NCBI RefSeq assembly: GCF_900119155.1
Contig: NZ_FPIR01000001.1
Span: 248,001 to 312,000, forward strand
Length of the DNA: 64,000 nt
Direction of reading: 5' to 3'
Source: Ruminococcus sp. YE71
Lineage (GTDB): Bacteria; Bacillota; Clostridia; Oscillospirales; Ruminococcaceae
The position numbers and the translations under genes are program-made. Positions 18,313-27,519 of this stretch are shown here, in pieces. How positions within the stretch are numbered: position 1 is the first letter of the stretch; each line of letters begins with the position of its first letter. The notes under the pieces were generated by a model, which saw only the letters and a program-made list of their open reading frames with translations, ran no database searches and was not told where the DNA came from.

Positions 18313-18723
18313 TCAGTCCTCGAAGGCGTTGTCAACAACTGCCTTATCCTTCTCCGACTGTTCGCGCTCGGCGTTCTTTTTGCGCTCGTTCTGTTCGTCG
18401 GCAGCAGCATTTGCGGCAGCCTTGACCGCCTTCTGCTGCTTGCCGTAGTGGATATTCAGCACCGCCGCGATAGCCAGCAGCGCCACCTCAACGATACCGA
18501 GCACAGCCACCCTGCTTCCGTCGTTGCAGATAGTCGTCTGAGTCAGGAAGGTCAGGTCGATAGCCGCCATCAGCACAAGGTAGTGGAAAGAACCTCTGCG
18601 GTAAAACTGTATCAGATAGAGTATCGTTGCGATTATGCAGAAGCCGAGGTGCATTTTGAAAGGAAAAGGCGTATAGACGTTCTGAAGCCCCTGAGTCGCA
18701 GAAAACAGCGTAAGATCGTACAT
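18313..18723 (-). CDS. Small membrane protein with charged C-terminal tail
   Basis: The ATG at 18723 follows AAGGAGAG and gives 136 residues; the longer open frame upstream has no ribosome site. Three hydrophobic segments lie at about 25-42, 48-65 and 72-90. An Ala/Lys/Glu-rich, probably helical tail (95-136) follows. I recognise no family. It directly precedes the dehydrogenase gene. Confidence 0.6.
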   Translation of the reverse strand: MYDLTLFSATQGLQNVYTPFPFKMHLGFCIIATILYLIQFYRRGSFHYLVLMAAIDLTFLTQTTICNDGSRVAVLGIVEVALLAIAAVLNIHYGKQQKAVKAAANAAADEQNERKKNAEREQSEKDKAVVDNAFED

Positions 18724-18837
18724 TTTTATTACTCTCCTTATATAAATATCTGTATTATAATAGTATACCACAACTAAATGAAAAATGCAAGAGCAGCGCA
18801 TGAAAAAATTCAATCGATTTCGTGCGCGGAGAAATGA

Positions 18838-18874
18838 TAAAAACGGCAGCACATATTCTGCACAGCCGTTTTTA
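18838..18874. terminator. Hairpin with flanking A and T runs
   Basis: AAAACGGC pairs with GCCGTTTT around a 17-base loop, with A on the left and T on the right. It lies in a 290-base gap between two minus-strand genes. That gap has no other gene that I can support. Confidence 0.5.
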
Positions 18875-18990
18875 TCGGAGAGGATAATATTATGGAATCT
18901 AAATGAGTTTAGGTCTTTGTTTGGGTTTTCCCTTGTTCTGATTATATTATACCCTCTCCTGCTTAATTCAACCTTAAATCCGAATGAAAA

Positions 18991-19014
18991 GTTTGTGAAA
19001 ACCGTTTCACAAAC
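18991..19014 (-). terminator. Terminator-like hairpin after the NlpC/P60 gene
   Basis: A perfect 10-base stem GTTTGTGAAA / TTTCACAAAC with a 4-base loop lies 4 bases after the stop codon. The minus strand continues with CTTTTC, so the T run is weak. Confidence 0.6.
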
Positions 19015-19017
19015 GCA

Positions 19018-20010
19018 TCAATACAGCAGTCTTCTCACGCAGTCGATGTGGAAATATTTGAGGTAGCTCAGCGGAGTTATCTTGATGCCGTCGTTGGGGT
19101 TGAGGGCGTGTACCACCTGACCGTTTCCGAGGTAGAGGCCTACGTGTCCGCCGTAGTTCATGCAGATGATGTCACCGGGCTGCATATCGTTGTAGCTGAC
19201 GCCAATTCCCGCGAGAGACTGTGCGTAAGCGCTGTGGTAGAGGTCGATGCCCACCTGCTTATACGCCAGCATGGTCAGACCCGAGCAGTCGCAGGCGCGG
19301 TAAGCCGCTCCGCCCCATACGTAGTAGCCGCCGTCCATCGAAGCCGCATAGTCGCAGACTATCTTTCTCTTCTCGGCTATCTCCTGCTCGTGGGTCTTTT
19401 TCGGCTCGGCGATGCGCTTTGCCTGAGTTGTCCTGACGTACCAGCCCTTGTATGCGCCGTCGGTGAACTTTACGTACATAGCCTTCGTATCCGAAAGGGA
19501 CTTTCCTGCCACTGCCTTGCCGTCCGCGGCAACGAGAACACCGTGACCCTCGCAGGCCTTGGTGAGCTTTGCCCTTGTCTTTATCGCACTGCCCGAGAGC
19601 TTCACGACCTGTGCACCGACAGCCGCACGGTAGCTGGTCTGAGCCGCAGTCTTCACCTTGATGGTGGTCGAAAGCGAAGTGATGGGGCCGCTGCCCGGCA
19701 TCATCGGGACAACGTTGTAGGTGTAAACCGTATCGGGTTTGAGGTAGGTCACGCCCGAATCCTCGATGGTGATGCCCGACGCGAAGGTCTTAGCAGTAGT
19801 CTTTATCAGTCTGCCCGAGCGGTAAACACCGAACTTCGCGTTGCTCGGGTATGCCGAGAGGTTCCCGACCGTTAGTATCACCTGGTCGGCGTAAGCTGTC
19901 TTGAGCTTCACCTGCGGTCTCGACAGCGTGAGTGCGGAAGCGGTGACGCCGCTGCACAGCATGACTGCGGTCATAACAGCCGCGGTCAGAAATCCTATAA
20001 GCTTTTTCAT
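19018..20010 (-). CDS. Secreted NlpC/P60 cell-wall peptidase
   Basis: The ATG at 20010 (MKKLIGFL) is well spaced from GGGAGG; another ATG two codons earlier is too close. A signal peptide of about 27 residues ends in TASA. A beta-rich region, probably SH3/Ig-like, spans about 30-205. The C-terminal NlpC/P60 domain has catalytic Cys in DCSGLTML (Cys242), His in GHVGLYLGNGQ, and a third residue near HALNP. Such enzymes cut the D-Glu to diamino-acid bond in cell-wall stem peptides. The protein acts outside the cell, probably in wall turnover. It is transcribed alone. Confidence 0.87.
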   Translation of the reverse strand: MKKLIGFLTAAVMTAVMLCSGVTASALTLSRPQVKLKTAYADQVILTVGNLSAYPSNAKFGVYRSGRLIKTTAKTFASGITIEDSGVTYLKPDTVYTYNVVPMMPGSGPITSLSTTIKVKTAAQTSYRAAVGAQVVKLSGSAIKTRAKLTKACEGHGVLVAADGKAVAGKSLSDTKAMYVKFTDGAYKGWYVRTTQAKRIAEPKKTHEQEIAEKRKIVCDYAASMDGGYYVWGGAAYRACDCSGLTMLAYKQVGIDLYHSAYAQSLAGIGVSYNDMQPGDIICMNYGGHVGLYLGNGQVVHALNPNDGIKITPLSYLKYFHIDCVRRLLY

Positions 20011-20381
20011 GTTCATTCCTCCCGTTTGGTATCGCCGCGGCGCCCGACGGTCGGGCACCTTGACAATATGTGCCATTATAGCATATCCGCAGGTCGGATG
20101 TAAAGGGATTTATTAAAATTTCGTAACAATGAACGTTGTGCTGTAACCGTAATGTAACTTTTATAGAGCAATTGCACAAAAGATTTACCGCAATTTTCGG
20201 TGCGCCGCGATACCTGTAAAAATCTGTCGGAAGGGCGCAAAAGCGTTGTTCTGCGCGGTATTTGTCAGATAAAGGGATTGCGAAAAAGCGGCTCGGAGAG
20301 CAAAAACTGCACAATGTTCGCAAGAATCCGCTGCAAATCATACGTCACAATGGTCTTAATGCCGATTTTACAGATAAACTA

Positions 20382-20410
20382 TTGACAACCGCGGCAAAAA
20401 GTGAGATAAT
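20382..20410 (+). promoter_or_regulatory. Promoter of rimO
   Basis: Consensus TTGACA and GATAAT are separated by 17 bases and end 37 bases before the GTG start. Confidence 0.75.
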
Positions 20411-20447
20411 AGAATGGAGTTATCATGTGAAAAAGGAGGTCGCTGCC

Positions 20448-21776
20448 GTGTCTGTAAAGGTCGGTATGGTGTCTCTCGGCTGTCCCAAGAATCAGGTGGA
20501 CGCCGAGAAAATGATGTTCGGGCTCAGGGCTTACGGCTTTGAACTTTCGGATGTCCCGGAAGAAGCGGACATCGTTATCGTAAATACCTGCGGATTTATC
20601 CAGTCGGCAAAAGAAGAGGCTATCGAGACACTGCTCGAATTCCTCGCGCTCAAAAATGAGGGCGGGATAAAGGGCGTTGTCTGCACGGGCTGCCTTGCCG
20701 AACGTTACCGCGACGACATTATGGAATCGCTGCCAGGTATCGACGCAGTCGTGCCACTCGGCAACGACGGCGAGATAGCACGCATAATCGGCGAGCTCGC
20801 AGAAACGGGCGAGGCTGACATCGACCCGCGCGATAAGTACGACCTGCCCCTCGAAGGTGACAGGACCCTTATCGGCGGCGGCTACAGCGCTTACCTTAAA
20901 ATAGCAGAGGGCTGCTCCAACGGCTGCACTTACTGCGCTATCCCCGCTATTCGCGGAAGGTTCAGGAGCAGACCGATGGAGAACGTGCTGGATGAAGCGC
21001 GTCAGCTCGCAGAGTCGGGCGTGACCGAGCTCATCGTCGTGGCACAGGACACAAGCCGCTACGGAGAGGACATCTACGGCGAGAGCCGCATAGCGGAACT
21101 GCTGACAGAACTTTGCCGCATCGACGGGTTCAGGTGGATACGCACACTATATATGTACCCCGAACGCATCACCGACAAGCTCATCGACGTTATCGCGAAG
21201 GAGCCGAAGCTGGTGAAGTACCTCGACATCCCGATACAGCACTGCAACGCCGAAGTCCTCAAACGGATGAACCGCAGGGGCGACCGTGAAACGCTCGCGG
21301 CGCTGATGAACAAGCTCAGGGAACGCATCCCCGACATCACCCTCAGAACGACCCTTATCACGGGCTTCGTCGGCGAGACGGAGGAACAGTTCGAGGAGCT
21401 GGCGGAGTTCGTGGGCGAGATGCGCTTCGACAGGCTCGGATGCTTCGCTTACTCGGAGGAGGAGGGCACCCCCGCCGCTAAGATGGACGGTCAGGTGCCG
21501 CCCGAAGAACGCGTCCGCAGGAGCGAGATAATCACCGAACAGCAGATGTTCATTACAGATGAACTGATGGCGCAAAAGGTCGGCAGCACGCTCGAAGTGC
21601 TGATAGACGGCTTCGACGAGGACGAGGGTCTGTTCGTCGGAAGGACTGCCGCCGACGCTCCCGAGATAGACGGCTGCGTGCTGGTCGCAAGCGACCGCGG
21701 ACTCGCAGAAGGCGAATACGTCACGGTGCATATCGACAGCTGCGAAGACGGCTGCTTTTACGGCTCGGCTCAATAA
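20448..21776 (+). CDS. rimO: Ribosomal protein S12 methylthiotransferase RimO
   Basis: The GTG at 20448 is taken as the start because it lies 7 bases after AAAGGAGGT and gives the usual N-terminus VSVKVGMVSLGCPKNQVDAE; the longer upstream reading crosses the promoter. The 442-residue protein has the MTTase N-terminal domain with iron-sulfur cysteines (about Cys13, Cys49 and Cys83). The radical-SAM core carries CSNGCTYCAIP, and a C-terminal TRAM domain follows. It methylthiolates Asp89 of ribosomal protein S12. Repeat A and pgsA follow on the same strand. Confidence 0.93.
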   Translation: MSVKVGMVSLGCPKNQVDAEKMMFGLRAYGFELSDVPEEADIVIVNTCGFIQSAKEEAIETLLEFLALKNEGGIKGVVCTGCLAERYRDDIMESLPGIDAVVPLGNDGEIARIIGELAETGEADIDPRDKYDLPLEGDRTLIGGGYSAYLKIAEGCSNGCTYCAIPAIRGRFRSRPMENVLDEARQLAESGVTELIVVAQDTSRYGEDIYGESRIAELLTELCRIDGFRWIRTLYMYPERITDKLIDVIAKEPKLVKYLDIPIQHCNAEVLKRMNRRGDRETLAALMNKLRERIPDITLRTTLITGFVGETEEQFEELAEFVGEMRFDRLGCFAYSEEEGTPAAKMDGQVPPEERVRRSEIITEQQMFITDELMAQKVGSTLEVLIDGFDEDEGLFVGRTAADAPEIDGCVLVASDRGLAEGEYVTVHIDSCEDGCFYGSAQ

Positions 21777-21855
21777 CCGACTCCACAACTAAAGTATGAT
21801 AAAGACACCCCGCCCTTTTGCGTGCGCTTATGTTTCATGAGTGCTGAATTTCTTT

Positions 21856-22182
21856 GGGGAAACCCTTTTAAAAAAGGGTTCTCCCCCAAACCCCTTTCCT
21901 AAAATTATTAATACTTTTTGGCAAGGGTGATATTCTGCTATAGGAAGTACAGAATCAGAAGTTTGTTCTTCTGCTTCAAAACTGCACGCCCCTTGCCAAA
22001 AAGACGTTCAACAGTGGTTCTGTCGTCGTTTAGCGATATTTGTCAGACAGCATCTTTTGAAATGGTGAAAGACTATCTTTCAGACCACATCCAACTGACA
22101 ACAACATTAAAAGTCTTTGGAATGGGGGCCGCCTTAGCTTCGCACGGCAAGGGGAGAACCTTTCTTCAGAAAGGTTTCCCCC
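21856..22182. repeat. MITE-like intergenic palindrome, copy A
   Basis: The element fills most of the 476-base gap between rimO and pgsA. It starts with hairpin GGGGAAACCC / GGGTTCTCCCC and ends with hairpin GGGGAGAACCTTTC / GAAAGGTTTCCCC. Inside each hairpin lie imperfect inverted arms: CCCCTTTCCTAAAA on the left, and ATTAAAAGTCTTTGGAATGG on the right, which reads CCATTCCAAAG on the other strand. An inner inverted pair, TTTTTGGCAAGGG / CCCCTTGCCAAAAAG, surrounds a variable core. The related copies B-F lie further right. No gene is seen in it. Confidence 0.8.
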
Positions 22183-22252
22183 AGAAAGACCCGCACTCAC
22201 AAGCACGGGCGGAGCGGGAAATAGAAAAGGAAAGTTACGGAGGGAAAGAGAA

Positions 22253-22828
22253 ATGAATCTTCCAAACAAGCTGACGGTACTCAGAGTTGTGCTGATACCG
22301 TTCTTTGTCGCGGCACTGATGATAGACAAGCTGCCCGGAAACGTGTGGTTGGCTATCTTTTTCTTTGCGGCGGCATCTATCACCGACTGGTTCGACGGGC
22401 GGATCGCGAGAGAGCAGAACCTTGTCACCAGTTTCGGCAAATTCTTAGACCCGCTGGCGGACAAGATGCTGGTCATGTCGGCGCTTGTATGTTTTACAGC
22501 GCTGGGCTGGTGCGACCCTGCGGCGGTCATCATCATCTTAGCCCGTGAATTCATGGTATCGGGACTGAGACTTGTCACCGCGAAAGAGGGCGTGGTCGCA
22601 GCCGCGGGAATGTGGGGCAAAGTCAAGACCGCATTCACGATGGTCGCGGTCATCGGCATGATGGCGCTGGACATCTTCTTTGGTCCGAGCGGCATGATAA
22701 CCGTCCTCGACCACGGCGTTGTCTTTGCGATAAACGAAGTGCTCATCTGGATAGCGACTGTACTCACCGTTATTTCGGGCGGCATCTATCTGAAGCAGTA
22801 CTGGCAGTACATCGATCCGAGCAAGTAA
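22253..22828 (+). CDS. pgsA: CDP-diacylglycerol-glycerol-3-phosphate 3-phosphatidyltransferase
   Basis: The 191-residue integral membrane enzyme carries the CDP-alcohol phosphotransferase signature: DWFDGRIAREQN followed by GKFLDPLADK, giving the pattern D-x2-DG-x2-AR-x8-G-x3-D-x3-D (about residues 43-70). It starts with MNLPNKLTVLRV, typical for PgsA, and has about four to five membrane helices. It makes phosphatidylglycerol phosphate, the precursor of phosphatidylglycerol. It lies between rimO and cysS. Confidence 0.93.
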   Translation: MNLPNKLTVLRVVLIPFFVAALMIDKLPGNVWLAIFFFAAASITDWFDGRIAREQNLVTSFGKFLDPLADKMLVMSALVCFTALGWCDPAAVIIILAREFMVSGLRLVTAKEGVVAAAGMWGKVKTAFTMVAVIGMMALDIFFGPSGMITVLDHGVVFAINEVLIWIATVLTVISGGIYLKQYWQYIDPSK

Positions 22829-22880
22829 GGTGCTGACAAACAATTGTATTTAGAAAATAATATTATAAAGGTGAAATAAA

Positions 22881-24299
22881 ATGATACTTTACAATTCGCT
22901 CACAAGAAAAAAGGAAGAAGTAGTACCCAACGTAGCGGGCAAGTTCTCGATGTACACCTGCGGTCCTACCGTTTACCACTTCGCACACATCGGAAACCTG
23001 CGCACCTACATCATGGAGGACGTGCTGGAGAAGTACCTGCGCTACACGGGTCTTGACGTTACCAGAGTCATGAACATCACCGACGTCGGTCATCTGACCT
23101 CCGACGGCGACACGGGCGACGACAAGATGCTCAAGGGCGCAAAGCGCGAGCACAAGACCGTTATGGAGATCGCGAAGTTCTACACCGACGCGTTCTTTGC
23201 CGACTGCGCAAAGCTCGGCATCAAGACTCCCGACGTTGTTATGCCTGCGACTTCCTGCATCGATGACTTCATCAAGGTCATCTCCTCGCTTATCGAGAAG
23301 GGCTACGCTTACGAGGCTGGCGGAAACATCTACTTCGATACCTCGAAGCTCAAAGAGTACTACGTTTTCGGCGATGTGAACGAGGAAGACCTGGCAGTCG
23401 GCGTCCGCGAGGGCGTTGAGGCTGACGGCAACAAGAAAAACAAGGCGGACTTCGTGCTGTGGTTCACAAAGTCGAAGTTCGATTCGCAGGAGCTGAAATG
23501 GGATTCTCCCTGGGGCGTGGGCTATCCAGGCTGGCACATCGAGTGCAGCTGCATCTCCATGAAGAACCTCGGCGAATACCTTGACCTGCACTGCGGCGGT
23601 ATCGACAACCAGTTCCCCCACCACACCAACGAGATCGCACAGAGTGAGGCGTACATCGGGCACAAGTGGTGCAACTACTGGTTCCACGTTTACCACCTCA
23701 ACGATGTATCGGGCAAGATGAGCAAGTCGAAGGGCGAGTTCCTCACCGTTTCCCTGCTTGAACAGAAGGGCTACGACCCGATGGTATACCGTTTCTTCTG
23801 CTTGCAGTCCCACTACAGAAAGACCCTCGTGTTCGACTGGGGCAACCTTGACAACGCAAAGGCGGCTTACGAAAAGCTCGTGGCGAAGATCGCGTCCCTC
23901 ATGAAGAACGCACAGGGCGAGGTGGACAAGGCGAAGTTCGGTACGCTGCAAGGTGCTTTCAACGAGGCTCTCGGCAACGACCTCAACACCGCCCAGGGCA
24001 TCACCGTTCTGTACGATGTGCTCAAGGCTGACACCAACGAGGCTACAAAGCTGGCACTCATCGAGGACTTCGACAAGGTGCTGACCCTCGGTCTGACTGC
24101 TCACGCAAAGGCGCTCAACGACGCTGCCGACGCTCAGGCGGAGGACATCCCCGAGGAGATAGCGGCTCTCGTGGAGGAGCGCAAGGCGGCACGCAAGGCT
24201 AAGGACTTTGCGAAGGCCGACGAGCTCAGAGACAAGATAACTTCCCTCGGCTGGGTCATCGAAGAGACCCGTCAGGGCACTAAGGTATACAAAAAGTAA
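22881..24299 (+). CDS. cysS: Cysteinyl-tRNA synthetase
   Basis: The 472-residue class I synthetase has the expected zinc cysteine and HIGH-like region (MYTCGPTVYHFAHIGNLRTY), the WHIECS zinc-binding motif and the KMSKS signature (GKMSKSKG, about residues 279-286). The C-terminal anticodon-binding helical region ends with VIEETRQGTKVYKK. It charges tRNA-Cys in the cytoplasm. The start follows AAAGGTGAAATAAA. It is 52 bases after pgsA. Confidence 0.96.
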   Translation: MILYNSLTRKKEEVVPNVAGKFSMYTCGPTVYHFAHIGNLRTYIMEDVLEKYLRYTGLDVTRVMNITDVGHLTSDGDTGDDKMLKGAKREHKTVMEIAKFYTDAFFADCAKLGIKTPDVVMPATSCIDDFIKVISSLIEKGYAYEAGGNIYFDTSKLKEYYVFGDVNEEDLAVGVREGVEADGNKKNKADFVLWFTKSKFDSQELKWDSPWGVGYPGWHIECSCISMKNLGEYLDLHCGGIDNQFPHHTNEIAQSEAYIGHKWCNYWFHVYHLNDVSGKMSKSKGEFLTVSLLEQKGYDPMVYRFFCLQSHYRKTLVFDWGNLDNAKAAYEKLVAKIASLMKNAQGEVDKAKFGTLQGAFNEALGNDLNTAQGITVLYDVLKADTNEATKLALIEDFDKVLTLGLTAHAKALNDAADAQAEDIPEEIAALVEERKAARKAKDFAKADELRDKITSLGWVIEETRQGTKVYKK

Positions 24300-24388
24300 G
24301 ATGTGAACAGAGACAGGAGTTTCCCGAAAAGGCGGCTCCTTATCTCCCGATGCTTATCTTTTTGCGCGAAAGGAAAAAACTGTAATAC

Positions 24389-25264
24389 ATGAAAAACAAA
24401 CCTATCGTAGACAAGGCGAACAACTCCACCCTCGGTGTGCCCCACGCACGCAGAAGGATGATGGCGTACTTCCAGTTCTCGCTTATCGCTATGGTGTTCG
24501 TGCTGGTGTTCGGGATAATCTACGCTGTCTCGCTCAAAAAAGAGCAGAAAAACAAGATAGACTACTCCTCGGCTGAGCTGATACAGTTTGAACTGCCCTC
24601 GGACGATACGCCCGTAGTGGTGTACGAGACCGACAAGGGCACTTTCAAGGCGGTGCTGTTCCCCGAGCAGGCTCCCGAGTACTGCGAGTACTACAAGGGA
24701 CTTGTGGAGTCGGGATACTACGACGGGACTTATGTTTTCGCGGTGCAGGAAGGCGTGTACTTCATGGCGGGCGCGAAGAATTCCGACGGTATCGACGACG
24801 ATAACACCGACAAGTCCGAACACGACCCCGAAAAATCCAAGGACTTGTGGCCTTTCTACGGGGCTGTGGCAGGCTACGGCAACAAGAAGAGCCTCTTCGA
24901 CCCGACGATACAGGCGGGCAGCCGCGACCTTTTCATCGGGACTATCGACTTCACCGACGAGCTGAAGGAACAGCTCGATTCCGCAAGCGACAACGAAAAG
25001 CTCAACAACGCTTTCAAGGAGAAGGGCGGCGTTCCGAACTTCTCTCAGCAGTACACCATCTTCGCACAGGTGTACGACGGCTTTGACGCTTACGAACAGC
25101 TGCTGAGGGCTGCGGTGGTGAACAAGGGCGACGAGAACGGCAAGAACGCCGACATCCGCCCTACTGAGTCGCTCAGATTCACAAAAGTATATCTTTCCAC
25201 TTACGGCGAAAACAAGAACGATGAGTTCTTTTCTGTGACCAAAAGCTCACAGGAAGAGCAGTGA
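24389..25264 (+). CDS. Membrane-anchored cyclophilin-like protein
   Basis: The 291-residue protein has an N-terminal membrane anchor (about 28-50) and an extracytoplasmic domain resembling cyclophilin-type peptidyl-prolyl isomerases: TDKGTFKAVLFPEQAPEYCE and YDGTYVFAVQEGVYFMAG follow the usual strand order. Active-site residues typical of active cyclophilins (such as FHR and FxMQ) are not well conserved, so it may be a degenerate or non-catalytic folding factor. It lies upstream of a SurA/PrsA-like lipoprotein gene, which fits a role in folding exported proteins. The ribosome site AAAGGAAAAAA is rather far from the ATG. Confidence 0.7.
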   Translation: MKNKPIVDKANNSTLGVPHARRRMMAYFQFSLIAMVFVLVFGIIYAVSLKKEQKNKIDYSSAELIQFELPSDDTPVVVYETDKGTFKAVLFPEQAPEYCEYYKGLVESGYYDGTYVFAVQEGVYFMAGAKNSDGIDDDNTDKSEHDPEKSKDLWPFYGAVAGYGNKKSLFDPTIQAGSRDLFIGTIDFTDELKEQLDSASDNEKLNNAFKEKGGVPNFSQQYTIFAQVYDGFDAYEQLLRAAVVNKGDENGKNADIRPTESLRFTKVYLSTYGENKNDEFFSVTKSSQEEQ

Positions 25265-25274
25265 GTGTGATAAA

Positions 25275-25307
25275 AGTCTGAAAAATCGCTGATTTTTGGG
25301 TCAGACT
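25275..25307 (+). terminator. Hairpin after the cyclophilin-like gene
   Basis: AGTCTGAAAAATC pairs with GATTTTTGGGTCAGACT (imperfect) 10 bases after the stop codon. It directly abuts the next promoter. T-rich bases follow only weakly. Confidence 0.5.
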
Positions 25308-25308
25308 A

Positions 25309-25337
25309 TTGACTTGACGGCAAAAATGGACTATAAT
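25309..25337 (+). promoter_or_regulatory. Promoter of the acidic lipoprotein gene
   Basis: TTGACT and TATAAT are separated by 17 bases. The AAGGAGAG ribosome site and ATG follow 26-43 bases later. Confidence 0.7.
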
Positions 25338-25379
25338 AGTAATGATATAAAAACAATTTCTCAAGGAGAGTAAAAGAAA

Positions 25380-26912
25380 ATGGAAAAGCTCATCTCAATA
25401 AAAAGAGCAGCGGCAGTATGCTGTGCTGCTTTACTCGTGTCCGGCAGTCTTACAGGATGCGGTTCTTCGACCAGCTACGCTATGAAGGTCGGCGACGAGG
25501 AGATCAAGGCAGGCGTGTATATCTACAACATCATCAGCGAGACGAACTCCCAGATGTACACCCTCTACTACTCGGGTTCTTTGCAGAATGCCGATGACGC
25601 ATTCTCCCAGAAGATCGACGGCAAGGATTTTGTCGAGGTAGTTCAGGAGAACGCTCTCAAGACCACTAAGGAAATGGCTGCGGTGGACGCTAAGTTCAAG
25701 GAGCTTGGTCTTGAGCTTTCCGATGAGGATATCGAGGCTATCAACAACACCGTTTCTTCCACATGGGAGAGCGGCGGCGGAATGTATGAGTACGCAGGCG
25801 TCAGCAAGGAGAGCTTCAGGGTCTGCACCGAGCATTCCTACAAGAAGAAGGCCATCTTCGATCACTACTACGCTGACGGCGGCACAGATGAGGTCACCGC
25901 AGACGCTCTCCAGTCATACGTCAATGAGAACTATATCAGATATAAGATGATCTCCATCGCAAAGAGCGCCGCTGAGGACGAAGAGACCAAGAAGTCCGAG
26001 AACGAAGAAGCTGAGGCACTCCTCAACGAGTACTACGAGAAGGCTAAGGATGTTGACTTCGAGGGATTCGACGCTATCATCGACGAGTACAACGCTTATC
26101 AGGAAGCTAAGAAGGCTGCCGAGAGCGCTGAGGCTCCCGAGGCAGGCGACAGCACCGAGATCGAGGACGGCGACGAAAGCGCTGCCGACGGTGAGAGTGC
26201 TGCTGACAGCAGCGCGGCTGACGAGTCTGCTGCCGATACCTCCGAGAGCGCTGAAAGCACCGAGGATTCCGCAAGCGAGGGCGAGAGCACCGTTTCCGAG
26301 GGTGAGATCACTTCCTTAGAGGCTGAGAACACCGAGTCGGTCACCGAGAGCGCTGTTACAGCTGAGGAAAGCACCGCTGACGAGAGCACTTCCGAAGAGA
26401 CCGAGAGCACTGCCGACGAAAGCACCGCAGATGAGAGCGCGGCTGACGAAAGCACTGCCGACGAGACCGAGACCACCGATGGGGATACTTCTTCCGACGA
26501 CGGACTTGAGGTAACTTCGGGCGAGGAAGAGGCTAAGGATCCCTACGCTAACGAATATGTAATGAACGCTTCTACATATCTGGATACCACCAGCGAAAGC
26601 TATGACGAAAAGTACGCCGATATGATAAAGACCATCAAGGATCAGGAGTACAACAAGGCTGCGCTGTACACCGAGAGCGAGAGCTCCTACGTGCTCTTCA
26701 TCACCGATGACATCGCAGAGAGAACAGATTATGTTGAAGAAAATAAGGACACCCTCCGCCACGAGATCAAGGACACTGAGTTTGAAGATCTTATCAACGG
26801 CTGGATAGAGTCCGCAGGTATCAAGGTAAATGAGAAGGCAGTCAAGAAGTACTCCGTCAAGGAGATCTATGACCGTCAGACAGAGTATTCAAAGAAGAAT
26901 CCTAATTCCTGA
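25380..26912 (+). CDS. Acidic lipoprotein with SurA/PrsA-like N-terminal domain
   Basis: The 510-residue protein has a lipoprotein signal with lipobox LTGC at about 24-27. It is followed by YAMKVGDEEIKAGVYIYNI, typical of the SurA/PrsA N-terminal chaperone domain. Residues about 230-390 are a low-complexity Glu/Ser/Ala/Thr/Asp insertion (repeats such as ESAADESTADE). The region after it (YANEYVMNASTYLD to the end) looks folded again. No parvulin active site is evident. It is presumably an extracytoplasmic folding or export factor, consistent with the cyclophilin-like gene upstream. The insertion may be a flexible, highly negative wall-spanning linker. Confidence 0.7.
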   Translation: MEKLISIKRAAAVCCAALLVSGSLTGCGSSTSYAMKVGDEEIKAGVYIYNIISETNSQMYTLYYSGSLQNADDAFSQKIDGKDFVEVVQENALKTTKEMAAVDAKFKELGLELSDEDIEAINNTVSSTWESGGGMYEYAGVSKESFRVCTEHSYKKKAIFDHYYADGGTDEVTADALQSYVNENYIRYKMISIAKSAAEDEETKKSENEEAEALLNEYYEKAKDVDFEGFDAIIDEYNAYQEAKKAAESAEAPEAGDSTEIEDGDESAADGESAADSSAADESAADTSESAESTEDSASEGESTVSEGEITSLEAENTESVTESAVTAEESTADESTSEETESTADESTADESAADESTADETETTDGDTSSDDGLEVTSGEEEAKDPYANEYVMNASTYLDTTSESYDEKYADMIKTIKDQEYNKAALYTESESSYVLFITDDIAERTDYVEENKDTLRHEIKDTEFEDLINGWIESAGIKVNEKAVKKYSVKEIYDRQTEYSKKNPNS

Positions 26913-26938
26913 TACCGACACAGCAGGATATAGGGCAA

Positions 26939-26974
26939 CAATGGAGTGTTGATTGCGGCACTCCATTGTTTTTT
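26939..26974 (+). terminator. Rho-independent terminator after the lipoprotein gene
   Basis: A perfect 10-base stem CAATGGAGTG / CACTCCATTG with a 10-base loop is followed by a run of T. Confidence 0.85.
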
Positions 26975-27034
26975 AGAAATTCCTTTTTACTTTTGTGTTG
27001 CTAATAAGATAAATCGGAATTTATAGAGGTAAAT

Positions 27035-27460
27035 ATGCATAAGATTTTTGGCAAGAAGGAACACGAGAAATATTATGACAGGCAAGGTGCATATATTATT
27101 CCAATTAGAGGAGATGAGGTAGGGGTTGTAGAAACTCCTAAGGGATTTTTCTTGTTGGGAGGCGGCTTGGATTCTGGTGAGTCCGATTTTCAGTGCATTA
27201 AGAGAGAATGCATTGAAGAGGCAGGATATGAAGTAGAAATAGTTAAAGAAGTCGGATCTGCGGAAGCATATATGCTTCATCCTACCATAGGCTATTTCCA
27301 TCCAATACAAAAATACTATCTTGGAAGACTTCTGAATAAGGTCAAGGAGCCTGTGGAGCCTGATCATGAATTTAAATATGTGAGATTTGAAGATATAAAA
27401 GGGAAAATGTATTTGGAAATTCAAAGTTGGGCCATAGAGCAAACCTGGAATATTAGATAA
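27035..27460 (+). CDS. Nudix hydrolase
   Basis: The 141-residue protein contains a full Nudix box, GGLDSGESDFQCIKRECIEE followed by AGYEV (G-x5-E-x7-RE-C-x-EE-x-G), at about residues 49-71. Nudix enzymes cleave nucleoside diphosphates linked to other groups; the substrate is unknown. The gene is clearly more AT-rich than its neighbours and has different codon use, suggesting recent transfer. It stands alone after a terminator. Confidence 0.87.
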   Translation: MHKIFGKKEHEKYYDRQGAYIIPIRGDEVGVVETPKGFFLLGGGLDSGESDFQCIKRECIEEAGYEVEIVKEVGSAEAYMLHPTIGYFHPIQKYYLGRLLNKVKEPVEPDHEFKYVRFEDIKGKMYLEIQSWAIEQTWNIR

Positions 27461-27519
27461 ATTCTGATTTATCTAAGGAACACTTTTATAAAAAGGGAGT
27501 TTTAGAAAGGAATATCGAC

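Noticed and set aside
22863-24104. Long minus-strand open frame opposite cysS
   Set aside because: Antisense shadow in GC-rich codon-biased DNA; the plus strand encodes a clear cysteinyl-tRNA synthetase.
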